A stretch of 64,000 nt of DNA from Paraburkholderia sp. SOS3 (GCF_001922345.1 NZ_CP018811.1:3100001-3164000), one strand, 5' to 3'. Positions 52,718 to 61,838 are shown, counted from the stretch's first letter. Translations and numbers: made by a program. Notes: generated by a model from the letters alone, not told the origin.

Positions 52718-53467
52718 ATGCAGGCTTCCTCCTCTACCACGGCAGGCTTCTCGCCTGCCGGTTCCGCCCGGTTCAAGCCGCGCCTCGCGGCGGCGGTCGT
52801 CGCGGTTCTTGCCGTGCATGCCGTGCTCATCGTCATTGTGTTGACGATGCGCGACAAGCCCATGCCGAAACCCGTCGAACTGCGCTCGATCACGGCCGAA
52901 CTGCTGAGCCCGCCCGCTCCGCCCGTGGCCGCGCCGGCGGCAATCCAGTCGACGCCGACGCCGCCGCCGAAACCCACGCCGCCCGTCCATCGTGAAAAGC
53001 CGAAGGTTCAGCCACGGCCGACGCCGGTGCAAAAGCCGACGCCGACGCCGCTGCCCGAAGCGGCCGCGCCGTCGCAACACGAGATCGCCTCGCCCGAGCC
53101 GGCGCCGCCCGCTCCGCCCGCGCCCGCCGCGCCGCCTGAAGCGGCCGCGCCGCCCGCAACCGCCAAGCCGACGCTTGCGCTGTCCGCACCGAAAAGCGTC
53201 TCGCATCTCGACTGCAGCATCACGGCGCCCGACTATCCGGCCCTGTCGCGCCGGCGCGGCGAAAGCGGCACTGCGTACGTGCGTTTCGTCGTCGGCTTGA
53301 CGGGCAAGATCGAAAACATCGAACTCAAAAAGAGCAGCGGTTTCGACCGGCTCGACGACGCCGCGATGTCGGCGATGCGTTCGAGTTCCTGCAAGCCGTA
53401 TCTGGAAAACGGCCAGCCGATCCGCGCAGCGTACACGCAACCGTTCGAGTTCGGCCTCAGGGATTGA
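52718..53467 (+). CDS. tonB: TonB energy transducer
   Basis: 249 residues: an N-terminal anchor (about 23-45), a long Pro-rich spacer across the periplasm (about 65-160, PxP repeats) and a C-terminal TonB domain (YPALSRRRGESGTAYVRFVV; LKKSSGFDRLDDAAMSAMRS). ATG 52718 is preferred; the frame from 52619 has no homologue. It passes proton-motive energy from ExbB-ExbD to outer-membrane siderophore and heme receptors, none of which is in this window. Next genes are exbB and exbD. Confidence 0.94.
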   Translation: MQASSSTTAGFSPAGSARFKPRLAAAVVAVLAVHAVLIVIVLTMRDKPMPKPVELRSITAELLSPPAPPVAAPAAIQSTPTPPPKPTPPVHREKPKVQPRPTPVQKPTPTPLPEAAAPSQHEIASPEPAPPAPPAPAAPPEAAAPPATAKPTLALSAPKSVSHLDCSITAPDYPALSRRRGESGTAYVRFVVGLTGKIENIELKKSSGFDRLDDAAMSAMRSSSCKPYLENGQPIRAAYTQPFEFGLRD

Positions 53468-53564
53468 GCCTGCGCATTTGCGGCGCTCGAGCGCAGTCAA
53501 CACGGAATTCGATCTGTCGGCGCCGTCGAACCGCTGACGCAGTTTTCAAAAAGAAGGAATGGCA

Positions 53565-54323
53565 ATGCAAAACTACGGTATGGCCCACGTGTGGGCGCAA
53601 GGGGATTTCGTGACGCGCGGCATCGCGCTCGCGCTCCTGATCATGTCGGTGCTGTCGTGGACCGTGATCGTCGTCAAGAGCCTCGGCGTGATGCGCCTGA
53701 ACCGGCTCACGAAAAACGCCGAACGCGCGTTCTGGCATTCGGACGATCTCGCCGAAGGTATCGGCAAACTCGGCAGCGGCAAGTCGACGCCGCAGGACAA
53801 TCCGTTCCTCGCGCTCGCACTGTCGGGCCAGGAAGCCGCCGATCATCATCACCAGACGCAACCGCATCTGCATGACCGCATGGATGTGTCCGACTGGATC
53901 ACGCGCTGCCTCAAAGATACGATGGACGATTGCGTCGCGCGCATGCAAAGCGGCCTCGCCATTCTCGCGTCGATCGGCAGTACCGCGCCGTTCGTCGGTC
54001 TGTTCGGCACCGTGTGGGGCATCTATCACGCGCTGCTGACGATCGGCGCAACCGGCCAGTCGTCGATCGATCAGGTGGCCGGTCCGGTCGGCGAGGCGCT
54101 GATCATGACCGCGGCCGGTCTGTTCGTCGCGATTCCCGCAGTGCTCGCATACAACGCGCTGACGCGCGCGAACAAGGGCATCGTCACGAAGCTCAACCGC
54201 TTCGCGCACGGCTTGCACGCGTTCTTCGTGACGGGCGCGCGTCTGTCGTCGTCGCGGCGCAGCGCCGACGGTCTTCGGCTCGCGGCGCAGCGACGCCCGG
54301 CCCATGCCGCCAACGCGAACTGA
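53565..54323 (+). CDS. exbB: ExbB proton channel subunit
   Basis: 252-residue MotA/TolQ/ExbB-family protein with three helices, the conserved GLFGTVWGI and GLFVAIPAVLAYN segments, and a basic tail rich in Arg and Ser. ATG 53565 (MQNYGMAHVW) has AAGGA seven bases upstream; ATG 53559 lies too close to it. It forms the proton-driven motor for TonB with ExbD, which starts 16 bases downstream. Confidence 0.95.
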   Translation: MQNYGMAHVWAQGDFVTRGIALALLIMSVLSWTVIVVKSLGVMRLNRLTKNAERAFWHSDDLAEGIGKLGSGKSTPQDNPFLALALSGQEAADHHHQTQPHLHDRMDVSDWITRCLKDTMDDCVARMQSGLAILASIGSTAPFVGLFGTVWGIYHALLTIGATGQSSIDQVAGPVGEALIMTAAGLFVAIPAVLAYNALTRANKGIVTKLNRFAHGLHAFFVTGARLSSSRRSADGLRLAAQRRPAHAANAN

Positions 54324-54339
54324 TTGACGAGGCACTTCG

Positions 54340-54762
54340 ATGGCAATGAGCCCTTTCGCCGGCGACGACGACGACGGCCTGATGAACGAAATCAACATGA
54401 CGCCGCTCGTCGATGTCATGTTGGTTCTCCTGATCGTCTTCATGGTGACGATTCCGGTGATCCGCCATGCGGTGAAGATCGATCTGCCGCACGCGAGCAG
54501 TCAGAAGGAAGACACGAAGCCGGCGCAGGTCACCGTGTCGATCGACGCCGACGGCAACGTAATGTGGGACGACAAGAAAATTTCCGACGACGATCTGCGT
54601 GCGAAGATCGCTGCGGCGGCACAGCAGACGCCGCAGCCAGAACTGCATCTGAATGCGGATCGTAAGGTTGCGTATGAGAAGGTGGCCGATGTGATGTCCG
54701 CTGCGCAAGCGGGTGGACTGACGAAAATCGGCTTCGTCACGCAACCGGCCGGGAAGCCCTGA
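54340..54762 (+). CDS. exbD: ExbD proton channel subunit
   Basis: 140-residue ExbD/TolR protein with one N-terminal helix. The motif NEINMTPLVDVMLVLLIVF has the proton-carrying Asp25. The periplasmic domain follows. GAGG seven bases before ATG 54340. It ends in a strong terminator at 54784-54815 and closes the tonB-exbB-exbD unit. Confidence 0.96.
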   Translation: MAMSPFAGDDDDGLMNEINMTPLVDVMLVLLIVFMVTIPVIRHAVKIDLPHASSQKEDTKPAQVTVSIDADGNVMWDDKKISDDDLRAKIAAAAQQTPQPELHLNADRKVAYEKVADVMSAAQAGGLTKIGFVTQPAGKP

Positions 54763-54783
54763 GGCCTACAAAGCAGACAAAGT

Positions 54784-54817
54784 AAAAGGCCTTCATCGTC
54801 GGATGAAGGCCTTTTTT
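54784..54817 (+). terminator. Rho-independent terminator of tonB-exbBD
   Basis: 14-bp stem aaaaggccttcatc (54784-54797) / gatgaaggcctttt (54802-54815) with loop gtcg, followed by further T. Its A-rich 5' side could also serve transcripts from the opposite strand, such as the small gene at 54850. Confidence 0.9.
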
Positions 54818-54849
54818 CCTTGCGCACGCGGCGCCTTCGGGCGGCGGGA

Positions 54850-54963
54850 TTACTTGCCATCGGAAGAGTAGCCAGCATCACCGCATGCGACAGCCGTGGT
54901 CGACACGGACAGCGCGGTCAGCCCTATCAGGCTCGCTATGATAGCGGCCATGAGTTTTCGCAT
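54850..54963 (-). CDS. Small exported peptide
   Basis: 37-residue ORF: a signal peptide (MRKLMAAIIASLIGLTALSV, then STTAVA) followed by an 11-residue mature part CGDAGYSSDGK. ATG 54963 has AGGGAG six bases upstream. It shares the region with the exbD terminator. The short polar product has no known family. If cut after ALA-like TAVA, the mature peptide starts with Cys. Confidence 0.5.
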   Translation of the reverse strand: MRKLMAAIIASLIGLTALSVSTTAVACGDAGYSSDGK

Positions 54964-55125
54964 AGGAAGCTCCCTTGCGAACGGGATTCCAATATAGGCC
55001 TGGCGGCGCGCGCATTCAAGCAAATGGCCATTGAAAGTACTGATCGGTGCGCGCGCTCGAATGCCTAAATCAAACCGCCCGCCATGCAGCATGCCGCGAG
55101 CAGCATCCTCGATACCTGGGACTGC

Positions 55126-56127
55126 CTATAGCGACTCCGCTCGCGCGTGGGCGTTGGCTTCGGCTTGCTCCGGCTCGGCCGAAAATCGCGTCGGGCACTC
55201 GCGCGTGATGTATTTGCCCGCATCGGGGTCGAGCATTTCGACGAGGTAATCGACGAAAGTCCGCACCGCGGGCACCATGCCCTGCCGCGACAGAAACACC
55301 GCATATAGCTGCGGCGACGGCAGCGTCCAGCCCGGCATCACCGGCGATAACTGGCCCGAACGCAACGCGGCGCCGTACAGCATTTCCGGCAGCGCGGCGA
55401 TGCCTACGCCCGCCATCGCCGCCTCGCGTATCGTCGCGAGGTCGGCGGTGACGAGGCGCGGCTCATGCTCGTGCATATGCCGTGTGCCATCAGGCGCAAT
55501 CAGACTGAATACGTAACGGCCGTCGTGAGTCGGCGTATCGAGCGTCTCGAAGCGGTTCAGGTCCGACGGCTGCAGCGGCGGCGCATGCTGGCTCAACAGG
55601 CTCGGCGCACCGACGAGCATCTGCTGCGTGCGCCACAGCGGCCGCACGATGATGTTCGAGTTGTCGGGCGGATCCGAACGCACACGCAGCGCGACATCGA
55701 TCGAATCTTCGAACAGATCGACGACACGGTTCGTCACGCGCATCACGACGTGCACTTCCGGGTAACGATGCATGAACTCGGGAAGAATCTGCGACATGAT
55801 CGTTTGCGAGACGGTGACGGGCACGCTCACGCGAACCGTGCCACGCGGCGACGAACGCAGTTGCTGCACGACGTTGACCGCCGCTTGCGCCTCCGCGAGC
55901 ATCGCCTGACAGTGCTGATAAAACAGATGGCCCGCTTCGGTCAGCGCGAGCTTGCGTGTCGAACGCTGCAACAGGCGCACGCCGAGCGAGCCTTCGAGCT
56001 CAGTCAGGCGGCGCGATAGCCGCGACTTCGAAATGCCGAGCACGCGCTCGGCAGCGGAAAAACCGCCGTGCTCGACGACCTGCGAAAAGTACATGAGGTC
56101 GTTCAGGTTATGCGAATCGATCTTCAT
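55126..56127 (-). CDS. LysR-family transcription regulator
   Basis: 333 residues. HTH at about 8-65 (FSQVVEHGGFSAAERVLGIS, then KSRLSRRLTELEGSLGVRLL) and a CrgA-like substrate domain with SPRGTVRVSVPVTVS (about 88-102). ATG 56127 has GGAA seven bases upstream; a frame from 56151 adds eight residues. It is divergent from the pirin gene, whose family pairs commonly with LysR regulators of this group. A palindrome (56134-56149) stands just upstream. Confidence 0.92.
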   Translation of the reverse strand: MKIDSHNLNDLMYFSQVVEHGGFSAAERVLGISKSRLSRRLTELEGSLGVRLLQRSTRKLALTEAGHLFYQHCQAMLAEAQAAVNVVQQLRSSPRGTVRVSVPVTVSQTIMSQILPEFMHRYPEVHVVMRVTNRVVDLFEDSIDVALRVRSDPPDNSNIIVRPLWRTQQMLVGAPSLLSQHAPPLQPSDLNRFETLDTPTHDGRYVFSLIAPDGTRHMHEHEPRLVTADLATIREAAMAGVGIAALPEMLYGAALRSGQLSPVMPGWTLPSPQLYAVFLSRQGMVPAVRTFVDYLVEMLDPDAGKYITRECPTRFSAEPEQAEANAHARAESL

Positions 56128-56133
56128 CTTATC

Positions 56134-56149
56134 GTTCCACTGGTAGAAC
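56134..56149. promoter_or_regulatory. Palindrome in the LysR leader, candidate autoregulatory site
   Basis: Imperfect inverted repeat gttccac-tg-gtagaac (6 of 7 pairs), starting seven bases upstream of the LysR start and covering its leader. A putative -10 element tataat is at 56193-56198 on the pirin side. Confidence 0.35.
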
Positions 56150-56249
56150 AATCCATTGCGGCGCGCCCACTGTTAGCGCCAAAAGCGGTCCATATAATAG
56201 CCCTACGTTTCAAAAATAACGCCATTCCCCATTTTTCGAGGTGACTTTG

Positions 56250-57122
56250 ATGAGCTCGACCCGCACGATCGAACGCACGTATCCCGCCGTTCGCACGACC
56301 GAAGGCGGTGGTTTTGTCGTCCACCGTCCGTTCCCTACCCGGATGCTGATGGACTTCGACCCATTTTTGCTGCTCGACGAAATGGGACCGGTCGACTACG
56401 CGCCGGGCGAAGCGAAGGGCGCGCCCGACCACCCGCATCGCGGCTTCGAAACGGTCACGTATGTGCTCGAAGGGCAATTCGGCCACAAGGATTCGGCAGG
56501 ACATTCCGGTACGCTGCGTGCGGGCGATGTGCAGTGGATGACAGCGGGCGCCGGCGTCGTGCACAGCGAGATGCCTGATCCTTCGTTCGTTGCAACGGGC
56601 GGCCGCGTGCACGGGCTGCAGCTATGGGTGAACCTGCCGCGCCGCGACAAGATGATCGCACCGCACTATCAGGAAATACCGTCGACACGTATTCCCGTTG
56701 CGACGTCAGCCGACGGCAAGATTCGCGTGAAGGTCATCGCAGGCGAAGCGCTCGGTGCAAAAGCGGTGATCGAAACGCGCACGCCGATTCTGTATCAGCA
56801 TTTCACGCTGCAGCCGGGCGCACAACTCGTGCATCCGGTGCCGCGCGAATATCGCGTGTTCGCTTACGGTCTGTCGGGCACCGGCCTGTATGGCGAAAGC
56901 CGGCAATCGATCGACGCGCGGAAGATGGTCGTGTTCAACGCCGACGGCGACAGCATCACGCTCGGAGCCGGCGACGAGCCACTCGATGTGCTGCTGTTCG
57001 GCGGCGTGCCGCTCAATGAGCCGGTCGTTCGCTACGGCCCGTTCGTGATGAACACGGAAGACGAAATCCGCCAGGCGGTGATCGACTACCAGGCGGGCCG
57101 TATGGGCAGCATCGCGCATTGA
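56250..57122 (+). CDS. Pirin-family protein
   Basis: 290-residue bicupin of the pirin family. Metal-site histidines lie in HPHRGFET (about 68-75) and GVVHSEMP (about 106-113). Bacterial pirins act as quercetinases or redox regulators; which applies here is unknown. ATG 56250 has GAGGTG six bases upstream; GTG 56241 is a weaker choice. Divergent from LysR, which probably regulates it. Confidence 0.92.
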   Translation: MSSTRTIERTYPAVRTTEGGGFVVHRPFPTRMLMDFDPFLLLDEMGPVDYAPGEAKGAPDHPHRGFETVTYVLEGQFGHKDSAGHSGTLRAGDVQWMTAGAGVVHSEMPDPSFVATGGRVHGLQLWVNLPRRDKMIAPHYQEIPSTRIPVATSADGKIRVKVIAGEALGAKAVIETRTPILYQHFTLQPGAQLVHPVPREYRVFAYGLSGTGLYGESRQSIDARKMVVFNADGDSITLGAGDEPLDVLLFGGVPLNEPVVRYGPFVMNTEDEIRQAVIDYQAGRMGSIAH

Positions 57123-57316
57123 TGCGTTTGACGCATGAGCACGCATCGCGAGCCCTCGCTGGCGTTGCCCATGGCAACACGATGTTTCGCGCGATTTCGG
57201 TCACAATAGCGGTTCGCCTTGCGCGCGGCGTCTGATGCACGTCGATGGTCTCGGGGGCTTCAAGGGGCCTCAGGGGTTCATGCCGCGCGCTGCAATCTAC
57301 CGTTAAAGGAGCGTAC

Positions 57317-57715
57317 ATGGCAGAGCCCAAGGTCGGCGCACATATCGGCTCGACGAACTTTCAGGTTCTTTTCGACGACGGCGCACATACGTGGCTCGCC
57401 GACGAGCCCGAATCGCTGGGCGGCGGCGATCGCGGACCGACGCCGGTCAGCCTGCTGCTGTCGAGCCTTGGCGCATGCACATCGATCACGCTGAAGATGT
57501 ATGCGCAACGAAAAGGCTGGCCGCTCGACGACGTGCACGTCACGCTATCGATTGAAACGGGCGACGAAGGATCGACGATCGACCGCCAGATTTCGCTCGA
57601 AGGCAATTTGTCCGACGAGCAGCGGGAACGGTTACTGCAAATCGCCAATGCATGTCCGGTCCACAAGATCCTGACGCGGCCGATTGCGATCCGCACGGGT
57701 TTGACCGCTGTTTGA
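57317..57715 (+). CDS. OsmC-family peroxiredoxin-like protein
   Basis: 132 residues of the OsmC/Ohr fold. The two catalytic cysteines appear as Cys54 in LGACTSI and Cys113 in NACPVHK. It reduces organic or fatty acid hydroperoxides with thiols. AAAGGAG six bases before ATG 57317. The longer frame from 57245 is not part of the family. Single gene, fitting the oxidative stress side of iron metabolism. Confidence 0.92.
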   Translation: MAEPKVGAHIGSTNFQVLFDDGAHTWLADEPESLGGGDRGPTPVSLLLSSLGACTSITLKMYAQRKGWPLDDVHVTLSIETGDEGSTIDRQISLEGNLSDEQRERLLQIANACPVHKILTRPIAIRTGLTAV

Positions 57716-57848
57716 CATACGCCGCGACGCGGTGCCGAGACAAGGTCGATGTCGCACGTCATGCGCCCCATGTAATGCGACGTACCGATGCGACGACCCG
57801 ACGTGACGATGCTGATGCGCCGTTCGCGACAACGAGGAAGCTGCCGTT

Positions 57849-58343
57849 TTGAATTTCGAACATCTGATCCAGATCAACGACCCGCTGAACCCGCTCATGG
57901 AAGACATGACGCGCGATCAGCTTTGGGAAGGCCTCGTGCTGCGCGCTGAGCAGCCGCAACTCTTCGTACTGGGGCTCGACAGTTGCACGATACTGTCGCG
58001 CACCGAAAACACGCTCGAGCGCGAACTGCATTACGGCCATGCCACCGTGCGCGATCGCGTCACGCTTGAACCGAAAGAAAGCGTGCGCTACGACATCATG
58101 GCGACGTCGGCGCACGTCGGCGGCTCGCTTACGATGACCATCGAGCAGCCCGACGCGCTGCAGCTTTTCCTGCGCTTCGAGTATCAGACGACGCTGCCGA
58201 CTACCGAAGAGAAGCCGGCCGACAACGACGTGCGCCAGACGCAGGAAATCGTGAAATCCGCGTATCGCGAATCCGATATCGATACGGTGCGCCTGATTCG
58301 CGAATACATGCTCGGGCACAACACGCCGGATCAGCTGCACTGA
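57849..58343 (+). CDS. AtaL-like SRPBCC (DUF1857) protein
   Basis: 164-residue protein with an SRPBCC-type helix-grip fold: starts FEHLIQINDP and has MTRDQLWEGLVLRAEQPQLF, then a curved sheet and C-terminal helix. This wording is that of DUF1857/AtaL-like proteins of unknown ligand. The start is TTG 57849 with GAGGAAG nine bases upstream. It stands alone between osmC-like and hemP genes. Confidence 0.75.
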   Translation: MNFEHLIQINDPLNPLMEDMTRDQLWEGLVLRAEQPQLFVLGLDSCTILSRTENTLERELHYGHATVRDRVTLEPKESVRYDIMATSAHVGGSLTMTIEQPDALQLFLRFEYQTTLPTTEEKPADNDVRQTQEIVKSAYRESDIDTVRLIREYMLGHNTPDQLH

Positions 58344-58452
58344 CTCCGTTGCAGCACTCGCCTGAAGACTCGCGAGAGACGCGCCCACTGCCGCCTTTTC
58401 ACTCCTCGCTATCAGATCGTTATTCCGATGAATTTCGATTTCTTGTGAATAG

Positions 58453-58471
58453 GAATGGTTATCATTTAGAA
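58453..58471. promoter_or_regulatory. Fur box upstream of hemP
   Basis: The core aatggttatcatt (58454-58466) matches 11 of 13 bases of the Fur consensus core. It lies 36 bases upstream of the hemP start. Confidence 0.7.
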
Positions 58472-58506
58472 TCAACTCCATCGAATCGACAAACCGATGG
58501 CACCGA

Positions 58507-58797
58507 ATGACGAACATGACGCGCCCTTCCACGTTGAGCTTGCGCCGCCCCGCGGCGCAAGCGCTGACGACGAGCCGTGCGAGCAAGACCAGCGCACCGG
58601 CCGCCACATCGACCGCGGAACGCGCGGGTCACGCCGCGTCGGCGTCGCCGGAGTCATCGGCTGGCGAACGTGTCGCCGAACGTGTCGTGCGCAGCGAAAC
58701 GCTGCTGCAGGGCCGCAGTCACATCAGCATTACGCACAACGGCGAGACGTACCAGTTGCGCGCAACGCGTCTGGGCAAACTGATTCTGACGAAGTAG
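58507..58797 (+). CDS. hemP: Hemin uptake protein HemP
   Basis: 96 residues. The C-terminal 40 (LLQGRSHISITHNGETYQLR, then ATRLGKLILTK) are the HemP domain; the first half is a low-complexity Ala/Ser/Thr extension. HemP is a small cytoplasmic activator or accessory of heme uptake, usually Fur-repressed in Burkholderia. A Fur box stands upstream, but no heme receptor gene is nearby in this window. Confidence 0.88.
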   Translation: MTNMTRPSTLSLRRPAAQALTTSRASKTSAPAATSTAERAGHAASASPESSAGERVAERVVRSETLLQGRSHISITHNGETYQLRATRLGKLILTK

Positions 58798-58839
58798 ACG
58801 CTGCGTGCAAACGCAGCGTTGCAGTCACTGATTGCAGTA

Positions 58840-58887
58840 CTAAAGGGTATTGTGGGGACCACCTCTGCGAGAGGTGTTAGGCTTTAG
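58840..58887 (+). ncRNA. Possible structured small RNA
   Basis: 48 bases fold into an outer stem ctaaag (58840-58845) / ctttag (58882-58887) and an inner stem cacctct (58860-58866) / agaggtg (58870-58876) with loop gcg. The 14-base internal loop is G-rich (gtggggac). It is not attached to any downstream gene in the forward direction. RNA identity and expression are not shown, so this is a candidate only. Confidence 0.3.
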
Positions 58888-59062
58888 CCAGCCACGACGG
58901 CTTGCACGCGAGATCTAGACCCCTTCGTGCAGACACCCAAGCCAGCCGTCGAAGCCAGCCAGGCCGCTTTTTTGGTTCTCACGCATGGCAACGCGACATG
59001 TGGCCGTATCGACGAATCGACCAATCGACCCAGTGCATCGCGATGCAGCTAATCGATACGGC

Positions 59063-59100
59063 AAAAGCCGCGCAGGGGTTTATCCCGTCGCGCGGCTTTT
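59063..59100. terminator. Bidirectional terminator between hemP and GlcG-like gene
   Basis: 11-bp stem aaaagccgcgc (59063-59073) / gcgcggctttt (59090-59100) around a 16-base loop, with A and T runs on both flanks. Confidence 0.85.
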
Positions 59101-59120
59101 GTGCTTTCAGCCGTCGCGTG

Positions 59121-59537
59121 TCACGGCGCGTGCGCCTCATCGAGCGCGGCGATGCCGGCCCGCGCGATCGACGCGTCCTGATCGGACTTCACGCCCGACA
59201 CGCCGATCGAGCCGACCACCTCGCCATTCACGATGATCGGCACGCCACCCTCGACCATCGCGATCAAAGGCGCGCTCAGGAACGCGGTGCGCCCCTGCTT
59301 GATGATGTCTTCGTAGACCTTGGTTTCGCGCCGCCCGAGCAGCGCTGTGCGGCCCTTGCCGATCGCCATTTCGACGGTGCTCGCCGCGACGCCATCGCCG
59401 CGGTGCAAATAGAGCAGATGGCCGCCTTCGTCGAAGATCGCGATCGTCACATGCCACTGGTTCGAGGCCGCGTGCGCTTCGGCAGCGGCGGCCATTTTCC
59501 CGACGTCGTCGTCGGTCAGAACAAGTTTGCTTCTCAC
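59121..59537 (-). CDS. GlcG/HbpS-family heme-binding protein
   Basis: 138 residues of the GlcG/HbpS (DUF336) fold: an N-terminal helix followed by IAIFDEGGHLLYLHRGDG and a GGVPIIVNGEVVGSIGVSG strand pair. Family members bind heme or propanediol-type substrates. The start is GTG 59537 with GGAG six bases before it; the longer frame upstream is not coding. It lies 52 bases downstream of ftrD on the same strand, next to iron and heme genes, which fits heme binding. Confidence 0.9.
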   Translation of the reverse strand: MRSKLVLTDDDVGKMAAAAEAHAASNQWHVTIAIFDEGGHLLYLHRGDGVAASTVEMAIGKGRTALLGRRETKVYEDIIKQGRTAFLSAPLIAMVEGGVPIIVNGEVVGSIGVSGVKSDQDASIARAGIAALDEAHAP

Positions 59538-59589
59538 GGTAGTCTCCGTACAGGCCCACACGGGGCCTAACTGGGTGCCCGACTCGCCG

Positions 59590-60996
59590 TCAGCGCGCCC
59601 AGCCCCAGAACATGAGCCACCACGCGCTATCGACGACGGCCAATGCAGCGATGAACCATAGCATGGCGAACCCGCGCTGGAAAAGCCGTGCGCTGTAACG
59701 GCGCGTGACGAGCCACGCGAGCCAGGCGCTCCACACGTTCGCAATGGCGAGAATCGTAAGCCGCACATCCGACGCCCAGAAAAGCGGCACATGCTCGGCA
59801 CGCAACAGCGATAGCGTGGTGGCCGACAGTCCGAGAAATACGCCCGTGCCCGCGATCGGAATCAGCGCCTGCGCGAGATGATGCAGGCGCGTCCTGTCGA
59901 AACGGCCGAGCGCGCGCGACGCACCCGCCATCAGCGCCAGCAGCACGGTGCCGTATACGAGCCCCGTCACGACGATATAGCCGATCACCATCGTGCCGTC
60001 GAGCCACGAGAAGACGTCGTTCTGCTCCGGATAGTGCGTAAACAGGAACCACGGCACGTGATCGGTTTCGAGCGGCCATGTGATGTCGCGGTCGATCATC
60101 CATGTCGCGAGGAACTGCTTGACGCCGATGAACCACGGCGACACGGTCCAATGGAATGCGCCGATCGCGATGCCGAGCAGGCCGTAGAGAATCAGCGCCG
60201 TGTCCCACGCGCTCGCCTGCCTGTCGCCGAGTTCGACGACTTCGGTGGAAGGCTTGCGCCACGTCAGCGCAATCGCATCGCGATGGCCGGCGCAGCGGCC
60301 GCACATATGGCACGCTGCCGCGCCTTTCATATTGCGCAGCGGCACGAGCGGCGCACAGTTGATCGGTATCACGCGGTGGCCGTGCTCGCCCTGTTTGTAC
60401 GAGCGGCGCCAGGCCTCTTCGTCGACCTTGTAGTGAAACGGCGCTAGCCGCGCCAGCAGCGCAAAGACCCCGTTGACGGGGCACAGGTACTTGCACCACA
60501 CGCGCTTCTCGCGCCCGTACAGGAAGCCGATGATCATCGCCGCGAACGTCGATCCGCCGAGCACCAGCAGCACCGCTTTCGGATACTGATAGACGCTCAC
60601 CATCTGTCCGTAGATGGTGGTAATGCCGAACGCGACGAACGGCCACCCGCCCCAGCGCATCCAGTGCGGAATCGCGCGGCCGCGGCCGAATTTGCTCGCG
60701 AACTCGGCGAGCGCGCCTTCCGGGCACAGCACGCCGCACCAGACGCGGCCGAGCATCACCATCGACAGCAGCACGAACGGCCACCAGATGCCCCAGAACA
60801 CGAACTGGGCGGCCAGCGTCAGGTTGTTCCACAGGTGCGCGGTATCGCCGGGCAGCGGCGTGAAGGCCGGAACGAGGATCAGAAATGCATAAACGGCGAC
60901 GACCACCCACTGGATGCCGCGGATTGCCGCGCCGTGGCGCTGCATCCACTGGCCGGCTTCGGCAAGCCGGCCCGGTCGGCTTACCACGCTGCTCAT
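59590..60996 (-). CDS. ftrD: FtrD, 4Fe-4S membrane protein of ferrous iron uptake
   Basis: 468-residue membrane ferredoxin of the NapH/FtrD kind. Cysteine motifs are CGVLCPEG (87-94), CKYLCPVNG (about 167-175) and CHMCGRC (about 235-241), with about six helices. It is the electron-transfer part of the FtrABCD system that takes in ferrous iron. ATG 60996 overlaps the ftrC stop by four bases. Confidence 0.93.
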   Translation of the reverse strand: MSSVVSRPGRLAEAGQWMQRHGAAIRGIQWVVVAVYAFLILVPAFTPLPGDTAHLWNNLTLAAQFVFWGIWWPFVLLSMVMLGRVWCGVLCPEGALAEFASKFGRGRAIPHWMRWGGWPFVAFGITTIYGQMVSVYQYPKAVLLVLGGSTFAAMIIGFLYGREKRVWCKYLCPVNGVFALLARLAPFHYKVDEEAWRRSYKQGEHGHRVIPINCAPLVPLRNMKGAAACHMCGRCAGHRDAIALTWRKPSTEVVELGDRQASAWDTALILYGLLGIAIGAFHWTVSPWFIGVKQFLATWMIDRDITWPLETDHVPWFLFTHYPEQNDVFSWLDGTMVIGYIVVTGLVYGTVLLALMAGASRALGRFDRTRLHHLAQALIPIAGTGVFLGLSATTLSLLRAEHVPLFWASDVRLTILAIANVWSAWLAWLVTRRYSARLFQRGFAMLWFIAALAVVDSAWWLMFWGWAR

Positions 60997-61838
60997 GCGG
61001 TGCGCCCCGCCTGACGTTGCGCGAGCGGACGCTGCGCACGGCGCATCAGCAGATAGACGACCGCCCAGTACACGGCATAGGCAATCAGATTCATCAGCGC
61101 CGGATGCGCGCGATAGCCGGTCAGCGTCGCGACGAGCGAGCCGAACGTGCTCGAATCATCGAGCAGCCACGACGAGTTCCACACCTGGTCGACGATGGTC
61201 GGCAGGAATTCCTTGTCGATCAGCTTGTCGACGCCGGTCTCGAAAAGGCCCGCGCCGAGGAACAGCAGCATGATCTCGGTGACGCGGAAGAAGAGGCGCC
61301 ACGAGAACACCTTGCCGCCCAGTTGCAGCACATAGAACGTCAGGAACGCGAGCGCGAGCCCGATCAGCGCCGCAAGCACCTGGCTCACCGGAACATGTCC
61401 CGACTGGCCAAACCCGACGCCGTAAAGGAAGATCACCGTCTCGCTGCCCTCGCGGGCAATGGCGAGCGTGACGAGCAGCGTGATGCCCCACCAGTTCGCA
61501 TCCTGCGTGCTCTTTTGCAGCGATTGCTCCATGTCGCGCTTGAGCGTGCGGCCGTGCTTCTTCATCCATAGCACCATCTGCACGATCAGCACGCAGGCGA
61601 TCAGCACGATCGCGGTCTGGAAATAGTCCTGCGCGTCGCCTGAAAGAACTTCGGTGAAGCCGACCAGTGCGGCGCCCAGCGCGATCGCCGCGAGCACACC
61701 CGCGCCGACGCCCGCCCACAGATAAGGCAAGCCGCGCCGCGCATTCTCGTCGCCGTTCTTCAGCCACGCATACAGGATGCCGACGACCAGCAGCGCCTCG
61801 ACACTCTCCCGCCACACCACGAACATCACCTGACCCAT
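60993..61838 (-). CDS. ftrC: FtrC, FTR1-type iron permease
   Basis: 281-residue permease with about seven helices. It has the two FTR1-type acidic motifs, WRESVEALL near residue 8 and REGSETVIF near residue 128. It moves iron across the inner membrane. ATG 61838 has GGAGG six bases upstream; the longer frame to 61907 is not coding. Between ftrB (129 bases) and ftrD (overlap). Confidence 0.94.
   Translation of the reverse strand: MGQVMFVVWRESVEALLVVGILYAWLKNGDENARRGLPYLWAGVGAGVLAAIALGAALVGFTEVLSGDAQDYFQTAIVLIACVLIVQMVLWMKKHGRTLKRDMEQSLQKSTQDANWWGITLLVTLAIAREGSETVIFLYGVGFGQSGHVPVSQVLAALIGLALAFLTFYVLQLGGKVFSWRLFFRVTEIMLLFLGAGLFETGVDKLIDKEFLPTIVDQVWNSSWLLDDSSTFGSLVATLTGYRAHPALMNLIAYAVYWAVVYLLMRRAQRPLAQRQAGRTA

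Larger units (their letters stand above)
58798..59120. other. Structured intergenic region after hemP
   Basis: 323 bases between two convergent genes. It begins with a hairpin (acgctgcg 58798-58805 / cgcagcgt 58812-58819, no T-run). A two-tier structure lies at 58840-58887, described separately, and a terminator at 59063-59100. No ORF with coding character is present. Confidence 0.6.
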
